DNA from: Lachnospiraceae bacterium | Lineage (GTDB): Bacteria; Bacillota; Clostridia; Lachnospirales; Lachnospiraceae | Reading direction: 5' to 3' | DNA length: 64,000 nucleotides | Assembly (NCBI GenBank): GCA_016281555.1 | Contig: JAEEIV010000055.1 | Coordinates: 1 to 64,000 of the forward strand | Shown: in pieces, positions 34,566 through 43,615 of the stretch | Numbering within the stretch: position 1 is the first letter of the stretch | How the letters are laid out: each line of letters starts with the position of its first letter | Position numbers and translations under genes: made by a program | The notes under the pieces: generated by a model | Databases searched by the model: none | Told to the model about the DNA's origin: nothing | What the model saw: only the letters and a program-made list of their open reading frames with translations

Positions 34566-35744
34566 ATGCTTTGCATTCGAAACGGTCAGATCCATGACGG
34601 CATCCACAAGGCCGCCAAAAAGGCGGACATTCTCATTGACGGAGGAAAAATCGTCAAAATCGGACAGAAACTTCCGGTTCCGAAAGGCACCGAGGAATTG
34701 GATGCCACGGGAAAGATGGTGTATCCGGGCTTCGTCGAAGCGCACGGTCACATCGGTCTCGACAATTACGGCATGGGGATAGAAGGCCATGATTATAACG
34801 AGTCGAACGACTCCGTGACCCCGCAGATGCGCGCGATCGACGGCATTCAGCCGGCCGATTTCGGTCTTCGCGAGGCGGCGGCCGCCGGTGTGACCACGAT
34901 CGGAACGGGCCCCGGCAGCGCGAACGTGCTCGGCGGCACCTTCGTCGCGATCAAGACGGTCGGCGTCCGCGTCGACGACATGGTCGTGAAGAACCCCGTC
35001 GCGATGAAATGCGCATTCGGCGAAAACCCGAAGCGGGTCCACAAGGGCAAATCCGTCGACACCCGGATGGGCAATGCGGCGAAACTCCGCGAGGCGCTCA
35101 CGAAGGCACGCGAATACCTGAAGAAAAAGGAAGCCGCCGAAGCCGACGACTCCAAAAAGGAACCGACTTTTGATTTCAAGTGCGAGTCATTGATCCCCGT
35201 CCTGAAGAAGGAGATCCCGCTGAAGGCGCACGCCCACCAGCTGAACGACATGTTCACGGCCATCCGGATCGCAAAGGAATTCGACGTGGACCTGACGCTG
35301 GAGCATTGCACGGAAGGACACCTTGCGCCGGAACTGTTCGCAGCGGAAGGTTATCCGATGGCAGTCGGTCCGACGTTCGGAAGCGCCACGAAAATTGAGC
35401 TCCGCAGGAAGACCTGGGAAACCCCGGGCATTCTCGACAAAGCGGGCTGCAAGGTCTCGATCATCACCGACAGCCCCGTCATTCCGCAGAAGTACCTGCC
35501 GCTCTGCGCCGGACTTGCCGTGAAAGCCGGCATGGATCCGTTCCACGCCCTGCAGGCGATTACGATCAATCCCGCGAAGCACCTCGGCATCGCGGACCGC
35601 GTCGGTTCCATCGAAGCCGGCAAGGACGCCGATCTCGTCATCACGAACGGCAATCCGTTCACCCCCGAGACGACGGTCCTCCACGTCTTCATCAACGGCA
35701 ACCCCGTTGATCTCAAACCCGCCGATACGACGACAGTGATATAA
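34566..35744 (+). CDS. Amidohydrolase-family (imidazolonepropionase-like) enzyme
   Basis: 392 aa from ATG at 34566, after GGGAGGTCAATT; the ORF track starts earlier, inside the divergent promoter. It has the composite amidohydrolase domain: TGKMVYPGFVEAHGHIGLDN (HxH), HAHQLNDM, LEHCTEGH, ITDSPVIP and the C-terminal AGKDADLVITNGNPF. An insertion of Lys/Glu-rich residues (KKKEAAEADDSKKEPTF) sits mid-protein. Close in type to IPPase-like amidohydrolases of unknown substrate. Divergent from the AbgB-like gene with a shared palindrome, so they probably act on the same N-acyl compound class. Confidence 0.85.
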   Translation: MLCIRNGQIHDGIHKAAKKADILIDGGKIVKIGQKLPVPKGTEELDATGKMVYPGFVEAHGHIGLDNYGMGIEGHDYNESNDSVTPQMRAIDGIQPADFGLREAAAAGVTTIGTGPGSANVLGGTFVAIKTVGVRVDDMVVKNPVAMKCAFGENPKRVHKGKSVDTRMGNAAKLREALTKAREYLKKKEAAEADDSKKEPTFDFKCESLIPVLKKEIPLKAHAHQLNDMFTAIRIAKEFDVDLTLEHCTEGHLAPELFAAEGYPMAVGPTFGSATKIELRRKTWETPGILDKAGCKVSIITDSPVIPQKYLPLCAGLAVKAGMDPFHALQAITINPAKHLGIADRVGSIEAGKDADLVITNGNPFTPETTVLHVFINGNPVDLKPADTTTVI

Positions 35745-35751
35745 AGGCATC

Positions 35752-35793
35752 AAAAAGCCGGGGGTCTGCAAAATCGCAGGCCCCCGGCTTTTT
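35752..35793. terminator. Bidirectional intrinsic terminator
   Basis: AAAAAGCCGGGGGTCTGC and GCAGGCCCCCGGCTTTTT pair over 18 bp (one G-T), between the convergent amidohydrolase and CDF genes. Confidence 0.9.
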
Positions 35794-35801
35794 ATACCCT
35801 C

Positions 35802-36914
35802 TTAATCCGATATATCCGCGTCAAGCGTAATACAAACCGAATACTCGGGATAATGCTGCTGGATCTCGTCGTGAAGTTCTGCCATGCGCGCCTCCCGGTT
35901 CTTGACCGAGAAGTCGATGACCATGTCGAACTGGATGATCTTCGTTTCCTCGAAGAGCCGGAATCCGTGCATTTCCAGCACTTCCGGATGGACGCTGAGG
36001 AGCGAGCGGATCTCGCTCTCCACGGCCTTCGGCAGGTCCTTCGTTTCATTGACGGCGTAGACCGAGAGCCCGGCCATGATGACGCCGGTGTCCTCGTAGA
36101 CTTTCCCCGCGATCTTCCGTTCCAATACGTCGAGTTCTTCCGCCGTCATCGTTTCCGCCACGGCAATGTGTGCCGAACCCATGTATTTCTCCGGACCGTA
36201 ATCGTGCAGGATGAGGTCGAACACGCCCTGCACTTCCGGGAAGGACGCCATGCTTTCCCGGACCTTTTTCGTGATCTCCGAATCGACGCGTCTTCCGAGG
36301 ATGTCACCCGCGGCGTCCTTTAATACGTCAAACCCGGACTTCAGGATGAAAAGCGAGATGACGGCGCCGAGCCACGCCTCAATGTTGACGCGGAAGAGGA
36401 GAAAGATGACGGCGCCGACGAGCACCGACGTCGAAATGACCGCGTCGAACAGTGCGTCGGTTCCGGACGCCTTCAGGGTATCGGATTTCACGTCTTTCCC
36501 GGTCTTCTTGAAATACAGGCCGAGGAAGATCTTCACGACGACCGCCGCGCCGACCACGATGAACGAATAGATCGAATGATCCGGCACCTCGGGAGTGATG
36601 ATCTTCTTGATCGACTCCACGAGCGCCGTCACGCCGGCGTACAAGATGATCACGCCGATGATCATTGCGCTTAAATGCTCGATCCGTCCGTGTCCGAGCG
36701 GATGCTTCCGGTCGGGGGAACGCCCCGCCAGTTTCGTGCCGACGATCGTCACGACGGACGACAGGGCGTCCGTCAGGTTGTTGACTGCATCCAGAATCAT
36801 TGAAACCGAATGCGCGAACAGCCCGACCGCCGCCTTGAAGCCGGAAAGCAATACGTTTGCCACGATCCCGAGAATGCTGGTCCGGACGATCGTTTTTTCA
36901 CGGTTCATTGCCAA
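35802..36914 (-). CDS. Cation diffusion facilitator family transporter
   Basis: 370 aa from TTG at 36914 (GGAAG 7 bases upstream); an ATG at 36908 is the alternative start. Six predicted helices, with DAVNNLTDALSS and HPLGHGRIEHLSA holding the transmembrane metal site, and a C-terminal cytoplasmic dimer domain. It exports Zn2+, Fe2+ or Mn2+; the metal cannot be assigned from the TMH2/TMH5 residues by eye. Sits 20 bases after the rubrerythrin stop, suggesting a redox/iron link. Confidence 0.88.
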   Translation of the reverse strand: MAMNREKTIVRTSILGIVANVLLSGFKAAVGLFAHSVSMILDAVNNLTDALSSVVTIVGTKLAGRSPDRKHPLGHGRIEHLSAMIIGVIILYAGVTALVESIKKIITPEVPDHSIYSFIVVGAAVVVKIFLGLYFKKTGKDVKSDTLKASGTDALFDAVISTSVLVGAVIFLLFRVNIEAWLGAVISLFILKSGFDVLKDAAGDILGRRVDSEITKKVRESMASFPEVQGVFDLILHDYGPEKYMGSAHIAVAETMTAEELDVLERKIAGKVYEDTGVIMAGLSVYAVNETKDLPKAVESEIRSLLSVHPEVLEMHGFRLFEETKIIQFDMVIDFSVKNREARMAELHDEIQQHYPEYSVCITLDADISD

Positions 36915-36933
36915 AAACGCTTCCTTTCACTGC

Positions 36934-37473
36934 TTAGTAATTCTCTTCCGAAAGCTCGAAATATGCCTGCGGATGATCGCAGACCGGGCACTTCTCAGGC
37001 GCCTCGGTGCCGACGACGATGTGCCCGCAGTTCCGGCACTCCCAGACCTTGACCGTGCTCTTTTTGAAGACTTCCGCTGCCTCGACGTTCTTCAATAACG
37101 CGCGGTACCGTTCCTCGTGGTGCTTCTCGATCGCCGCCACGCCGCGGAACCGTTTCGCGAGTTCCGGAAAGCCCTCCTCTTCGGCCGTCTTCGCGAAGCC
37201 CTCGTACATGTCGGTCCACTCGTAGTTTTCGCCTTCCGCCGCCGCAAGAAGATTCGCGGCCGTGTCCCCGATGCCGTCCAGTTCCTTGAACCAGAGCTTC
37301 GCGTGCTCCTTTTCATTCTCAGCCGTCTTCAGAAAGAGCGCCGAGATCTGCTCGTATCCTTCCTTCTTCGCCTTGGACGCGAAATACGTGTATTTGTTTC
37401 TCGCCTGCGATTCGCCCGCAAATGCGGCCAGAAGGTTCTGTTCCGTCTTGGTTCCCTGATACTTGTTGCCCAT
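36934..37473 (-). CDS. rbr: Rubrerythrin
   Basis: 179 aa, the usual length. Four-helix diiron domain with the E-x-x-H pairs ([35 protein letters not shown]) and a C-terminal rubredoxin domain with CRNCGH and CPVCDHP. It reduces hydrogen peroxide with electrons from rubredoxin or NADH systems in anaerobes. Strong start after AAGGAGGATCGG. Upstream of the CDF gene on the same strand. Confidence 0.97.
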   Translation of the reverse strand: MGNKYQGTKTEQNLLAAFAGESQARNKYTYFASKAKKEGYEQISALFLKTAENEKEHAKLWFKELDGIGDTAANLLAAAEGENYEWTDMYEGFAKTAEEEGFPELAKRFRGVAAIEKHHEERYRALLKNVEAAEVFKKSTVKVWECRNCGHIVVGTEAPEKCPVCDHPQAYFELSEENY

Positions 37474-37550
37474 GCTCCGATCCTCCTTATAATCGTTGCT
37501 GCACTGCGGATCTCCGCATCCTTATTTTTTCGGCAAAAGCCGTTTGGCCC

Positions 37551-39932
37551 TTACTTCGGCTGCAGCCCCAGATAGTTTGCAATGCCGATCGCGTCGAGCA
37601 CGCCGAAGTGCTGCTGCTTTTCGATCGTGTCGATATACGTCACGTCGTGGTCCATGAAGCAATGCTCCACAATGACGCCCGGAATTCCGCGGTTCGCCGC
37701 ATGGCGGTTGATCGCGTAATAATCGAGCGGATTACCGAATTCATCGAAATACTGATTCGACGTCGTGATGACCGCGCCGCGATTCTGAAGTCCGGTCGTC
37801 GTAAGCTGCGCCAGGATACTGTTCGCAAGATTCCGGCAGCGTGCTGTCACGCTCGCCTGCGCCGAGATGAAAACGAGCGCCCCGCTCGCGCTGTGATTGT
37901 TGCTCGCGTTATAGTGCAGGCTCACCAGAATGTCCGCGTTGTGATCCTGCGCAAACTGCGCCCGCGCTTCGAGGTCGCGCGAAAGATTCACGGAACTCAG
38001 TTCCTGGTCGTTGCTTCGCGTGAGGTAGACCTGCACGCCCGTGTAATGCGCCTCCAGGTACGCCTTGCAGGCCAATGCGGTGACGAGATTCATGTCCGCT
38101 TCGTTCCGGCCGTAATAACTGGCGCCGGCATAGCGTCTGCAATGGCCCGGATCGATCACCACGATCTTGTCCGGATCCGGAATGTTCACCGTCACGGTGC
38201 AGGTCGCCGACTTTCCGCCGGCCGACGCCGAGATCACCGCCGTTCCGCGATCAATGATCTTCACGAGCCCGTTTCCGTCCACCGTCGCGACGTTCACGTT
38301 GTCCGAAGAGAACGAGACCGAGCCCTCCGATGCATTTTCCGGCGTCACCGTCGCCTTTAGGGTGAAGGTTTCTCCGCGCGCCGTTGCGGTGTGTTCCGTC
38401 TCGGAAAGCGTCACGCTCTCCACTTCGACGTAGGGCAGGACCGTCACTTCCACCGACGCGGTTTTTCCGTTCACCGTCGCGGTAATGACGGAGGTGCCTT
38501 CTTCAACGGCAGTCACGAGGCCGGTCCCGTCGACCGAAACGGTTTCCGGCTGTGCCGAGACCCATGAGACCGTTTTCGGATCCGTCGTGTCCGCCGGCTC
38601 GTATACGACGGAAAGCTTCGCCGTAAAGCCCTTGATGACGGACAGCGACTCCTGATTCAGCCGGATGGACTGCAACGGAGACAAGACCGTCACGGTGCAG
38701 ACCGCACCGAGGAGCCCGTGGTTTGCGGTGATGTGCGCCGTTCCGGGCGCGACCGCAGTGACGTTTCCCGCGCCGTCGACTTTTGCGACGGAGGCATTGT
38801 CGGTGGAAAACGTGATGGTCCGCTCCTCCGTGGTATTCCCCGGAACGACGGCCGCCTGCAGCTGGCCGGAAGCACCCTTGTTCAAGGTCATTGCCGTCTG
38901 GCTGAGCGCCACGCCGGTGACCGGGATCACGACCGAGATCGTTGCTTCCGCCCGGAGTTCCCCGCAGACGGCGGTGATGATGGCATTGCCGGGTCCGGCC
39001 GCATGGATCGTTCCGTTTCCGTTCACCGTGACGACCGAGGTGTTCGAACTCGTCCAGGTCGTCGTCGTATCGCTCGTCGTGTCGGCCGGATTGTAGATGA
39101 GCGGTAATTGCACCGTATCGCCGATCCGAACCGTCATCGACTTGAAATTAAACGCAATGCTGCTCAGCGTGCTCTTCACGGTGATCCGGCATTTGGCTTC
39201 CAATGTGCCGACCTTCGCCGTGATTTCCGCCGTGCCGCGTCCCGCGGCCAGGATCCTGCCGGTCTTTTCGACCTTCGCCACCTTCTCGTCGGACGACGAA
39301 AACGTGATGCATCCCGGCTTTAAGAACGGGCCGAGTTCATATTTCAGCACAGGATCGACCTGACTGTATTTTTCCAATTCATATGCTTCCGGCTCGAAAC
39401 GGAGGAAGAGTTCGGGTTCCGTGACATGCACGACCCGCTGCTCTTCCGTTTTCCGATTCCGGACCGTGACGGTTGCGGTGCCCCCGCTGATCGCACGGAG
39501 CCCGCCGAACTCGTCCACGGTCAGGACCGATTCGTCGGAAGAGGAATAACGGACCTTCCCGGACAGGACTTCTCCGATACGGATCCTCGGGGAAAGATAT
39601 GCTTCTTCGCCGGTGAACAGTTCCAGCGGCTCTTGCTCACCGGGGTCCGGAGGCTCTGCGCTTTCGCTGCTTTCCGGCACCGTTTCGGTTTCGCTTTCCG
39701 GTTCCGTCTCGCTTTCTGTCTCAGGGTCCGTTACGCTTTCTGTCGGTCCTTCCGTCAGCGTTTCTTCAGTGACGGCTTCCGATGCGGACCCATCTTTCAG
39801 AACCGGCACGTCTTTCAGCACGAGCAGTAAGGCAGCCAGTCCTGCGACGGCGACCATGATCCCTATGCCCCAGAAGAGAGGCTTTCTATTCGGTTTTTCC
39901 TGATCGTTCTGCATACGCTGCCGTTTCAGCAC
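37551..39932 (-). CDS. Membrane-anchored N-acetylmuramoyl-L-alanine amidase with six Big_2 domains
   Basis: 793 aa from GTG at 39932 (GGAG upstream); ATG at 39914 is an alternative. A short cytoplasmic end, one transmembrane helix (about 19-40, FWGIGIMVAVAGLAALLLVL), a Ser/Thr/Glu linker, six Ig-like Big_2 units (about 95-590, each with a SSDESVLTVD-like strand and GTA-I/V-T), then a C-terminal Amidase_3 domain: VVIDPGHCRRY, a Glu in GRNEADMN, SLHYNAS and IVEHCFM carrying the zinc ligands and Glu. It cleaves the MurNAc-L-Ala bond. The long Ig stalk would project the enzyme from the membrane to the wall. Confidence 0.92.
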   Translation of the reverse strand: MLKRQRMQNDQEKPNRKPLFWGIGIMVAVAGLAALLLVLKDVPVLKDGSASEAVTEETLTEGPTESVTDPETESETEPESETETVPESSESAEPPDPGEQEPLELFTGEEAYLSPRIRIGEVLSGKVRYSSSDESVLTVDEFGGLRAISGGTATVTVRNRKTEEQRVVHVTEPELFLRFEPEAYELEKYSQVDPVLKYELGPFLKPGCITFSSSDEKVAKVEKTGRILAAGRGTAEITAKVGTLEAKCRITVKSTLSSIAFNFKSMTVRIGDTVQLPLIYNPADTTSDTTTTWTSSNTSVVTVNGNGTIHAAGPGNAIITAVCGELRAEATISVVIPVTGVALSQTAMTLNKGASGQLQAAVVPGNTTEERTITFSTDNASVAKVDGAGNVTAVAPGTAHITANHGLLGAVCTVTVLSPLQSIRLNQESLSVIKGFTAKLSVVYEPADTTDPKTVSWVSAQPETVSVDGTGLVTAVEEGTSVITATVNGKTASVEVTVLPYVEVESVTLSETEHTATARGETFTLKATVTPENASEGSVSFSSDNVNVATVDGNGLVKIIDRGTAVISASAGGKSATCTVTVNIPDPDKIVVIDPGHCRRYAGASYYGRNEADMNLVTALACKAYLEAHYTGVQVYLTRSNDQELSSVNLSRDLEARAQFAQDHNADILVSLHYNASNNHSASGALVFISAQASVTARCRNLANSILAQLTTTGLQNRGAVITTSNQYFDEFGNPLDYYAINRHAANRGIPGVIVEHCFMDHDVTYIDTIEKQQHFGVLDAIGIANYLGLQPK

Positions 39933-40022
39933 CTGCTTCTGTCTCCGTAAAAGACCCGGGCGACGGCCTCGGCCGCAGCCCGGTATCTCATTGCCCGGCG
40001 AACCTTCGGAAAAGGGGCCGCC

Positions 40023-41303
40023 TCATTCAAGAAACTCATCGCCGTCCTCAAGACCCGCTTCTTTCATCTTTTCCACCGACATCTGATGCTTGATCTCCTT
40101 CCAGCGCACCTTGAAGAGCAATGCCCCGAAGACGACCGGGATGAAGGTGAATATGAATATCGGAAACGTGAATGCGTAAAGGATCTTCTTCCACGTCTTC
40201 GTATGGATCCTCTCCCATTCCGTCACCGTCGTGATCCCGCCGACGAGAAACACGAGCGCATACGTGCCGACGATCAAACGGACGAACGACCAGACGAGGC
40301 TCATGACGTCCCCGCCGGTCACCAGCGCTCCGATGACGAGCGGAACTCCGAGAAGAACGGAAAACAGCGTCAGAAAATAGGCCGGCGCAATGTTCAGGAT
40401 CAGGTCGACCGCCGAAAAGCCGTGTTTAATGCTCCGAAAGATTTTCCCGAAACAGCCGCGGATCACCTGAACGTAGCCTTTGCCCCAGCGGATGCGCTGG
40501 TTCCACGATTCGGACATTTTGGCCGGCTGCTCGTCGAAAAACTCCGCCTGGAAACACATGGCAATGCGGCGCTGTTTCGAGATCATGTCTGCGGAAAACT
40601 CGAGGTCTTCCGTCATCATGTGATAGGGCCAGTCCACGATCTCGTCCGCGATCTTCCGGCTGAAGAGATAGCCCGTGCCGGACACCGTGCAGCTCACGCC
40701 GAGCAAGTGTCTCGGATAATGGAGATAGCGGGTCTCCCGGAACCACCAGAGTCCCATGCCCGCCGTGATCCAGTTCTGCCCGTAATTCTTCGTGTTCCGG
40801 TAACTCGTGATCACGTCGTAGCCCTGAGAAAAGGACCGGTTCATCTCTTCCACGTAGTTTTTCGCAAGGACATTGTCCGCGTCAAACACGAAATATCCGT
40901 CAAACCCTTCCGGGTAATCTTCATTGATATGGCGGCGGAGCGCCTGAAGAGCGTACCCCTTGCCCACTTCTTCGTGGTTTTCCCGCTCGTAAACGACGGC
41001 GCCCTCTGCCCGCGCTGCTTCGGCCGTACCGTCGGTGCAATTGTCCGCCAGAACGAACACCGTCAGGTATTCCTGCGGATACGTCTGCGCCTTCAGGCTC
41101 CTGATGAGATCGGCAATGACCGCCTCCTCATTCCGCGCGCAGATCAGCGCCGCCAGGCGGTGCAGCACGACTTCCTTGTCGCGCGGTTTCTCCTTTTTGA
41201 ACCAGGAAACGGGGATATAAAAAAGCTGATACGAATAGCAGAGCAGGAAAACGGCGCTGATCACGATATTCAGTATCTCGAAAATTCTGATGAAAATATT
41301 CAC
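40023..41303 (-). CDS. Processive family 2 glycosyltransferase
   Basis: 426 aa. N-terminal helix (NIVISAVFLLCYSYQLFY), GT-A domain with ALICARNEEAVI, VLADNCTDGT, VFDADN (DxD), MTEDLEFS and QRIRWGKG (Q-x-x-RW), and three to four C-terminal helices. This is the cellulose synthase/hyaluronan synthase-like layout, so it likely makes or exports a polymer glycan; no partner genes (BcsB, PilZ, IcaB) are adjacent, so product is unknown. Start is AAACCGTGAATATG, with a poor ribosome binding site. Confidence 0.88.
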   Translation of the reverse strand: MNIFIRIFEILNIVISAVFLLCYSYQLFYIPVSWFKKEKPRDKEVVLHRLAALICARNEEAVIADLIRSLKAQTYPQEYLTVFVLADNCTDGTAEAARAEGAVVYERENHEEVGKGYALQALRRHINEDYPEGFDGYFVFDADNVLAKNYVEEMNRSFSQGYDVITSYRNTKNYGQNWITAGMGLWWFRETRYLHYPRHLLGVSCTVSGTGYLFSRKIADEIVDWPYHMMTEDLEFSADMISKQRRIAMCFQAEFFDEQPAKMSESWNQRIRWGKGYVQVIRGCFGKIFRSIKHGFSAVDLILNIAPAYFLTLFSVLLGVPLVIGALVTGGDVMSLVWSFVRLIVGTYALVFLVGGITTVTEWERIHTKTWKKILYAFTFPIFIFTFIPVVFGALLFKVRWKEIKHQMSVEKMKEAGLEDGDEFLE

Positions 41304-41382
41304 GGTTTCCGGTACAGCGGGACCTTACGGATCCCTCTCCTTCTTTGATCTGTTCGTCAAGCCGCTCACGTCAAGTCTCTAT

Positions 41383-41391
41383 ATTATACCA
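41383..41391 (-). promoter_or_regulatory. Extended -10 element upstream of the glycosyltransferase
   Basis: TGGTATAAT (TGn plus TATAAT) on the minus strand, with no good -35 box 17 bp upstream. It lies in the 134-bp gap before the glycosyltransferase. Confidence 0.45.
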
Positions 41392-41437
41392 TAAAGGGCA
41401 ATGGAATTCCACCCGTATTTTTCCGCCGCCGGAGCGG

Positions 41438-42004
41438 TCAGGTCCTGCCGGTCTTTTCCCGGGTCCAGTCGTCGATGAGTTTTCTGAGTTTCATGAAATA
41501 CGGTGCGATCGTCATGTTTTCCTGCCCGTAGGTCAGTTGCAGATCATACTCCAAGGGAAGCCAGGTCGCGAGGTCCGATTCGTCGTGGGCGATCAGTGCT
41601 TCCAGCCGGTCCAATGCCTTGTAGACCTTCGCTTCGCCGGTCTTCAGTCCGTCCATCTCGTCGAGAAGCCCGAGCCACTCCGACCGGACGGGTTCCTCGA
41701 AAGACTCCACCCATTCGATGAGACGCCGGTCTTCCTTCTTCTCGTCCGCTTCGGACTTTTCGAAGGCCGGAATGTCGCCGGTGAACGACTCGCCGAGGTC
41801 GTGGATCAGGCACATCCGGAGCACCTTGTTCATGTCAAAATCCTGAAAATCCGGTTCTTCCCGAAGGAGCATCGCCATCAGGGCCAGACGGAACGTGTGA
41901 TCCGCCACACTTTCCTTTCTCCCCTCTTCCGTAAAGCAATGCCTCTTCTCCGTTTTCAGTTTCCCTATCTGCTTCAGGACATCCAGCAGCATCTCCGGTC
42001 TCAT
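41438..42004 (-). CDS. HD-domain phosphohydrolase (YfbR-type 5'-deoxynucleotidase)
   Basis: 188 aa, start after GAGGAGGGGAC. HD motif is spread over SVADHTFRLALMAML, IHDLGESFTGDIP and the Asp in IAHDESDLATW. This is the YfbR/YGK1 group that dephosphorylates deoxynucleoside 5'-monophosphates. Transcribed from its own promoter (TTGTTT-17-TAAGAT, 42049-42077). Confidence 0.9.
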   Translation of the reverse strand: MRPEMLLDVLKQIGKLKTEKRHCFTEEGRKESVADHTFRLALMAMLLREEPDFQDFDMNKVLRMCLIHDLGESFTGDIPAFEKSEADEKKEDRRLIEWVESFEEPVRSEWLGLLDEMDGLKTGEAKVYKALDRLEALIAHDESDLATWLPLEYDLQLTYGQENMTIAPYFMKLRKLIDDWTREKTGRT

Positions 42005-42048
42005 GACAGTCCCCTCCTCAGCGAAGCCGGGCTTCCAAGCCCTTTTTT

Positions 42049-42077
42049 ATCTTATCTCAACTGCAATGAAAAAACAA
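42049..42077 (-). promoter_or_regulatory. Predicted promoter of the HD hydrolase
   Basis: TTGTTT (42072-42077), 17-bp spacer, TAAGAT (42049-42054). The leader carries GGGCTT-gg-AAGCCC, a small hairpin. Confidence 0.45.
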
Positions 42078-42098
42078 GCGAAAGGCAGGGATAGAAGG

Positions 42099-42127
42099 TT
42101 GAGTTTTTGACCTATATGGAATATAAT
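42099..42127 (+). promoter_or_regulatory. Predicted promoter of the Gfo/Idh dehydrogenase with a long leader
   Basis: TTGAGT (42099-42104), 17-bp spacer, TATAAT (42122-42127). It implies a leader of about 225 nt containing an inverted repeat and a tandem repeat (see separate entries). The 42005-42359 stretch has no gene; it holds the two divergent promoters and this leader. Confidence 0.65.
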
Positions 42128-42224
42128 AAAACTAGACTGATTATTTATGCCGATTATCGAGATAACGACACCGTCACATTACAAAGGACAGGTGCCGCCA
42201 TTTGAATCACACAGATGCCGGAAG

Positions 42225-42298
42225 TTGACCGGAAATCTATAGCGAGAGGCATCGAGGAGCGAAGCGACGAGGCGAACGAGCGGTGATTCTCCGGTCAA
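42225..42298. repeat. Inverted repeat with GCGA-rich centre
   Basis: TTGACCGGAAATC (42225-42237) and GATTCTCCGGTCAA (42285-42298) pair over 13 bases with one unpaired base. The 47-nt centre is rich in GCGA/CGAG units (GGAGCGAAGCGACGAGGCG). It sits in the leader of the dehydrogenase gene. It could be a miniature mobile element or a regulatory RNA fold. Confidence 0.6.
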
Positions 42299-42301
42299 GG
42301 G

Positions 42302-42349
42302 AGGCATCGTCCGTATGAGATATATAGGCACCGTCCGTCCGAGATATAC
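42302..42349 (+). repeat. Two tandem 24-bp repeats upstream of the dehydrogenase start
   Basis: AGGCATCGTCCGTATGAGATATAT and AGGCACCGTCCGTCCGAGATATAC, 20 of 24 positions identical, end 10 bases before the ATG. They precede the RBS-like GGGGGAG. Confidence 0.75.
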
Positions 42350-42359
42350 AGGGGGAGTT

Positions 42360-43610
42360 ATGGAGAAAGTTACGTTTGCGATCGCCGGCATGGGGAACCG
42401 GGGCACGAAATACGCCCAGAAGCAGTTTGAGAATCCGGACGACATGCAGGTCGTCGCGATGGCGGACCGGCGTCCGATCCGGTTGGAGGCGGCGAATAAG
42501 TATCTGAATCTGCCGCCGGAGCGCATCTTCTCCAGTGTCGAGGAAATGCTGGAGGCGCCGCGCCTTGCGGACGTGATGATCATTGCCACGCAGGACGCGC
42601 AGCACAAGGGACACGCGATTGCCGCGCTCGAAAAAGGCTACGACCTCATTCTCGAGAAGCCGATCGCGAACCATCTGCAGGACGTCTTCGACATTCAGGA
42701 AAAGGCGAACGCGCTCGGAAGGCGGGTGCTCGTCTGCCACGTGCTCCGCTATACGCCGTTCTACCGTACGATCAAGAAACTGCTCACGGAGGGGCGGATC
42801 GGAAAGATCGAAAGCGTGGAAGCGACGGAAGCCGTCGGGTATTATCACATTGCCCATTCGTTCGTACGCGGCAACTGGCACAAACTGGCGGATTCGGCGC
42901 CGATGATCCTCGCGAAATGCTGCCACGACATGGACCTGTTCCTCTGGCTGACCGGCGAAAAATGCGAGAAGGTGACCTCGTTCGGGTCGCTCGATTATTT
43001 CAAGAAAGAGAATTGCCCCGCGGATGCGGCGGACCGCTGCGAGGACTGCAAACGGACCTGCCCGTTCAATGCGGTGAACTTCTATCTCTCCCGGATCCCG
43101 GGCTGGCCCGCGAACGTGCTGAATCCGGAACCGGATGAGAAAAACATCATGGAGGCGCTCCGGACCACGGATTACGGGCGCTGCGTGTTCAAAATGGACA
43201 ATGACGTCGTGGACCACCAGGTCGTGAACATGCTGTTCACGGGCGGCATCACCGCTTCGTTCCAGATGAACGGCTTCAATGCGACACAGGACCGTTGGAT
43301 CCGGATCTTCGGCACGGAGGGCGAGATCTACGGAAAACTCCGCGAAAACAAAGTGCATCTTGAACGGTTCAACGAACCTGCAGAGGTCATTGACCTTACT
43401 GAGGAAATGAAGAAAATGAGCGGTCACGCCGGCGGCGATTCCGGGCTCATCCGCGACGCGATCAAGTATTTCCGGAACGAGGAATTCGACCGGATGTCGA
43501 TCACCGAACTCAACGAATCCGTGGACAGCCACACGCTCTGCTTCGCGGCGGAACGGTCGCGTCTGGACGGCGGAAGACTCGTCGAACTCAAAGATTTTCA
43601 CAAGGAATAA
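42360..43610 (+). CDS. Gfo/Idh/MocA-family oxidoreductase
   Basis: 416 aa from ATG at 42360 (GGGGGAG upstream); the track start at 42315 lies inside the repeat. NAD(P)-binding VTFAIAGMGNRGTKYA, MADRRPIR, LILEKPIANH, CHDMDLFLWLTG and a Cys-rich patch (CPADAADRCEDCKRTCPF) seen in a sub-group of the family. It oxidises or reduces a sugar or inositol-type substrate. The next gene starts six bases later and overlaps its ribosome binding site, indicating an operon with a methyltransferase and lactonase. Confidence 0.88.
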   Translation: MEKVTFAIAGMGNRGTKYAQKQFENPDDMQVVAMADRRPIRLEAANKYLNLPPERIFSSVEEMLEAPRLADVMIIATQDAQHKGHAIAALEKGYDLILEKPIANHLQDVFDIQEKANALGRRVLVCHVLRYTPFYRTIKKLLTEGRIGKIESVEATEAVGYYHIAHSFVRGNWHKLADSAPMILAKCCHDMDLFLWLTGEKCEKVTSFGSLDYFKKENCPADAADRCEDCKRTCPFNAVNFYLSRIPGWPANVLNPEPDEKNIMEALRTTDYGRCVFKMDNDVVDHQVVNMLFTGGITASFQMNGFNATQDRWIRIFGTEGEIYGKLRENKVHLERFNEPAEVIDLTEEMKKMSGHAGGDSGLIRDAIKYFRNEEFDRMSITELNESVDSHTLCFAAERSRLDGGRLVELKDFHKE

Positions 43611-43615
43611 ACGAA

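Noticed and set aside
40086-41348. 420-aa plus-strand ORF
   Set aside because: Antisense to the glycosyltransferase, which has a full set of catalytic motifs.
42237-43601. 454-aa minus-strand ORF
   Set aside because: Antisense to the Gfo/Idh gene, which has NAD-binding and EKP motifs and a supported start.
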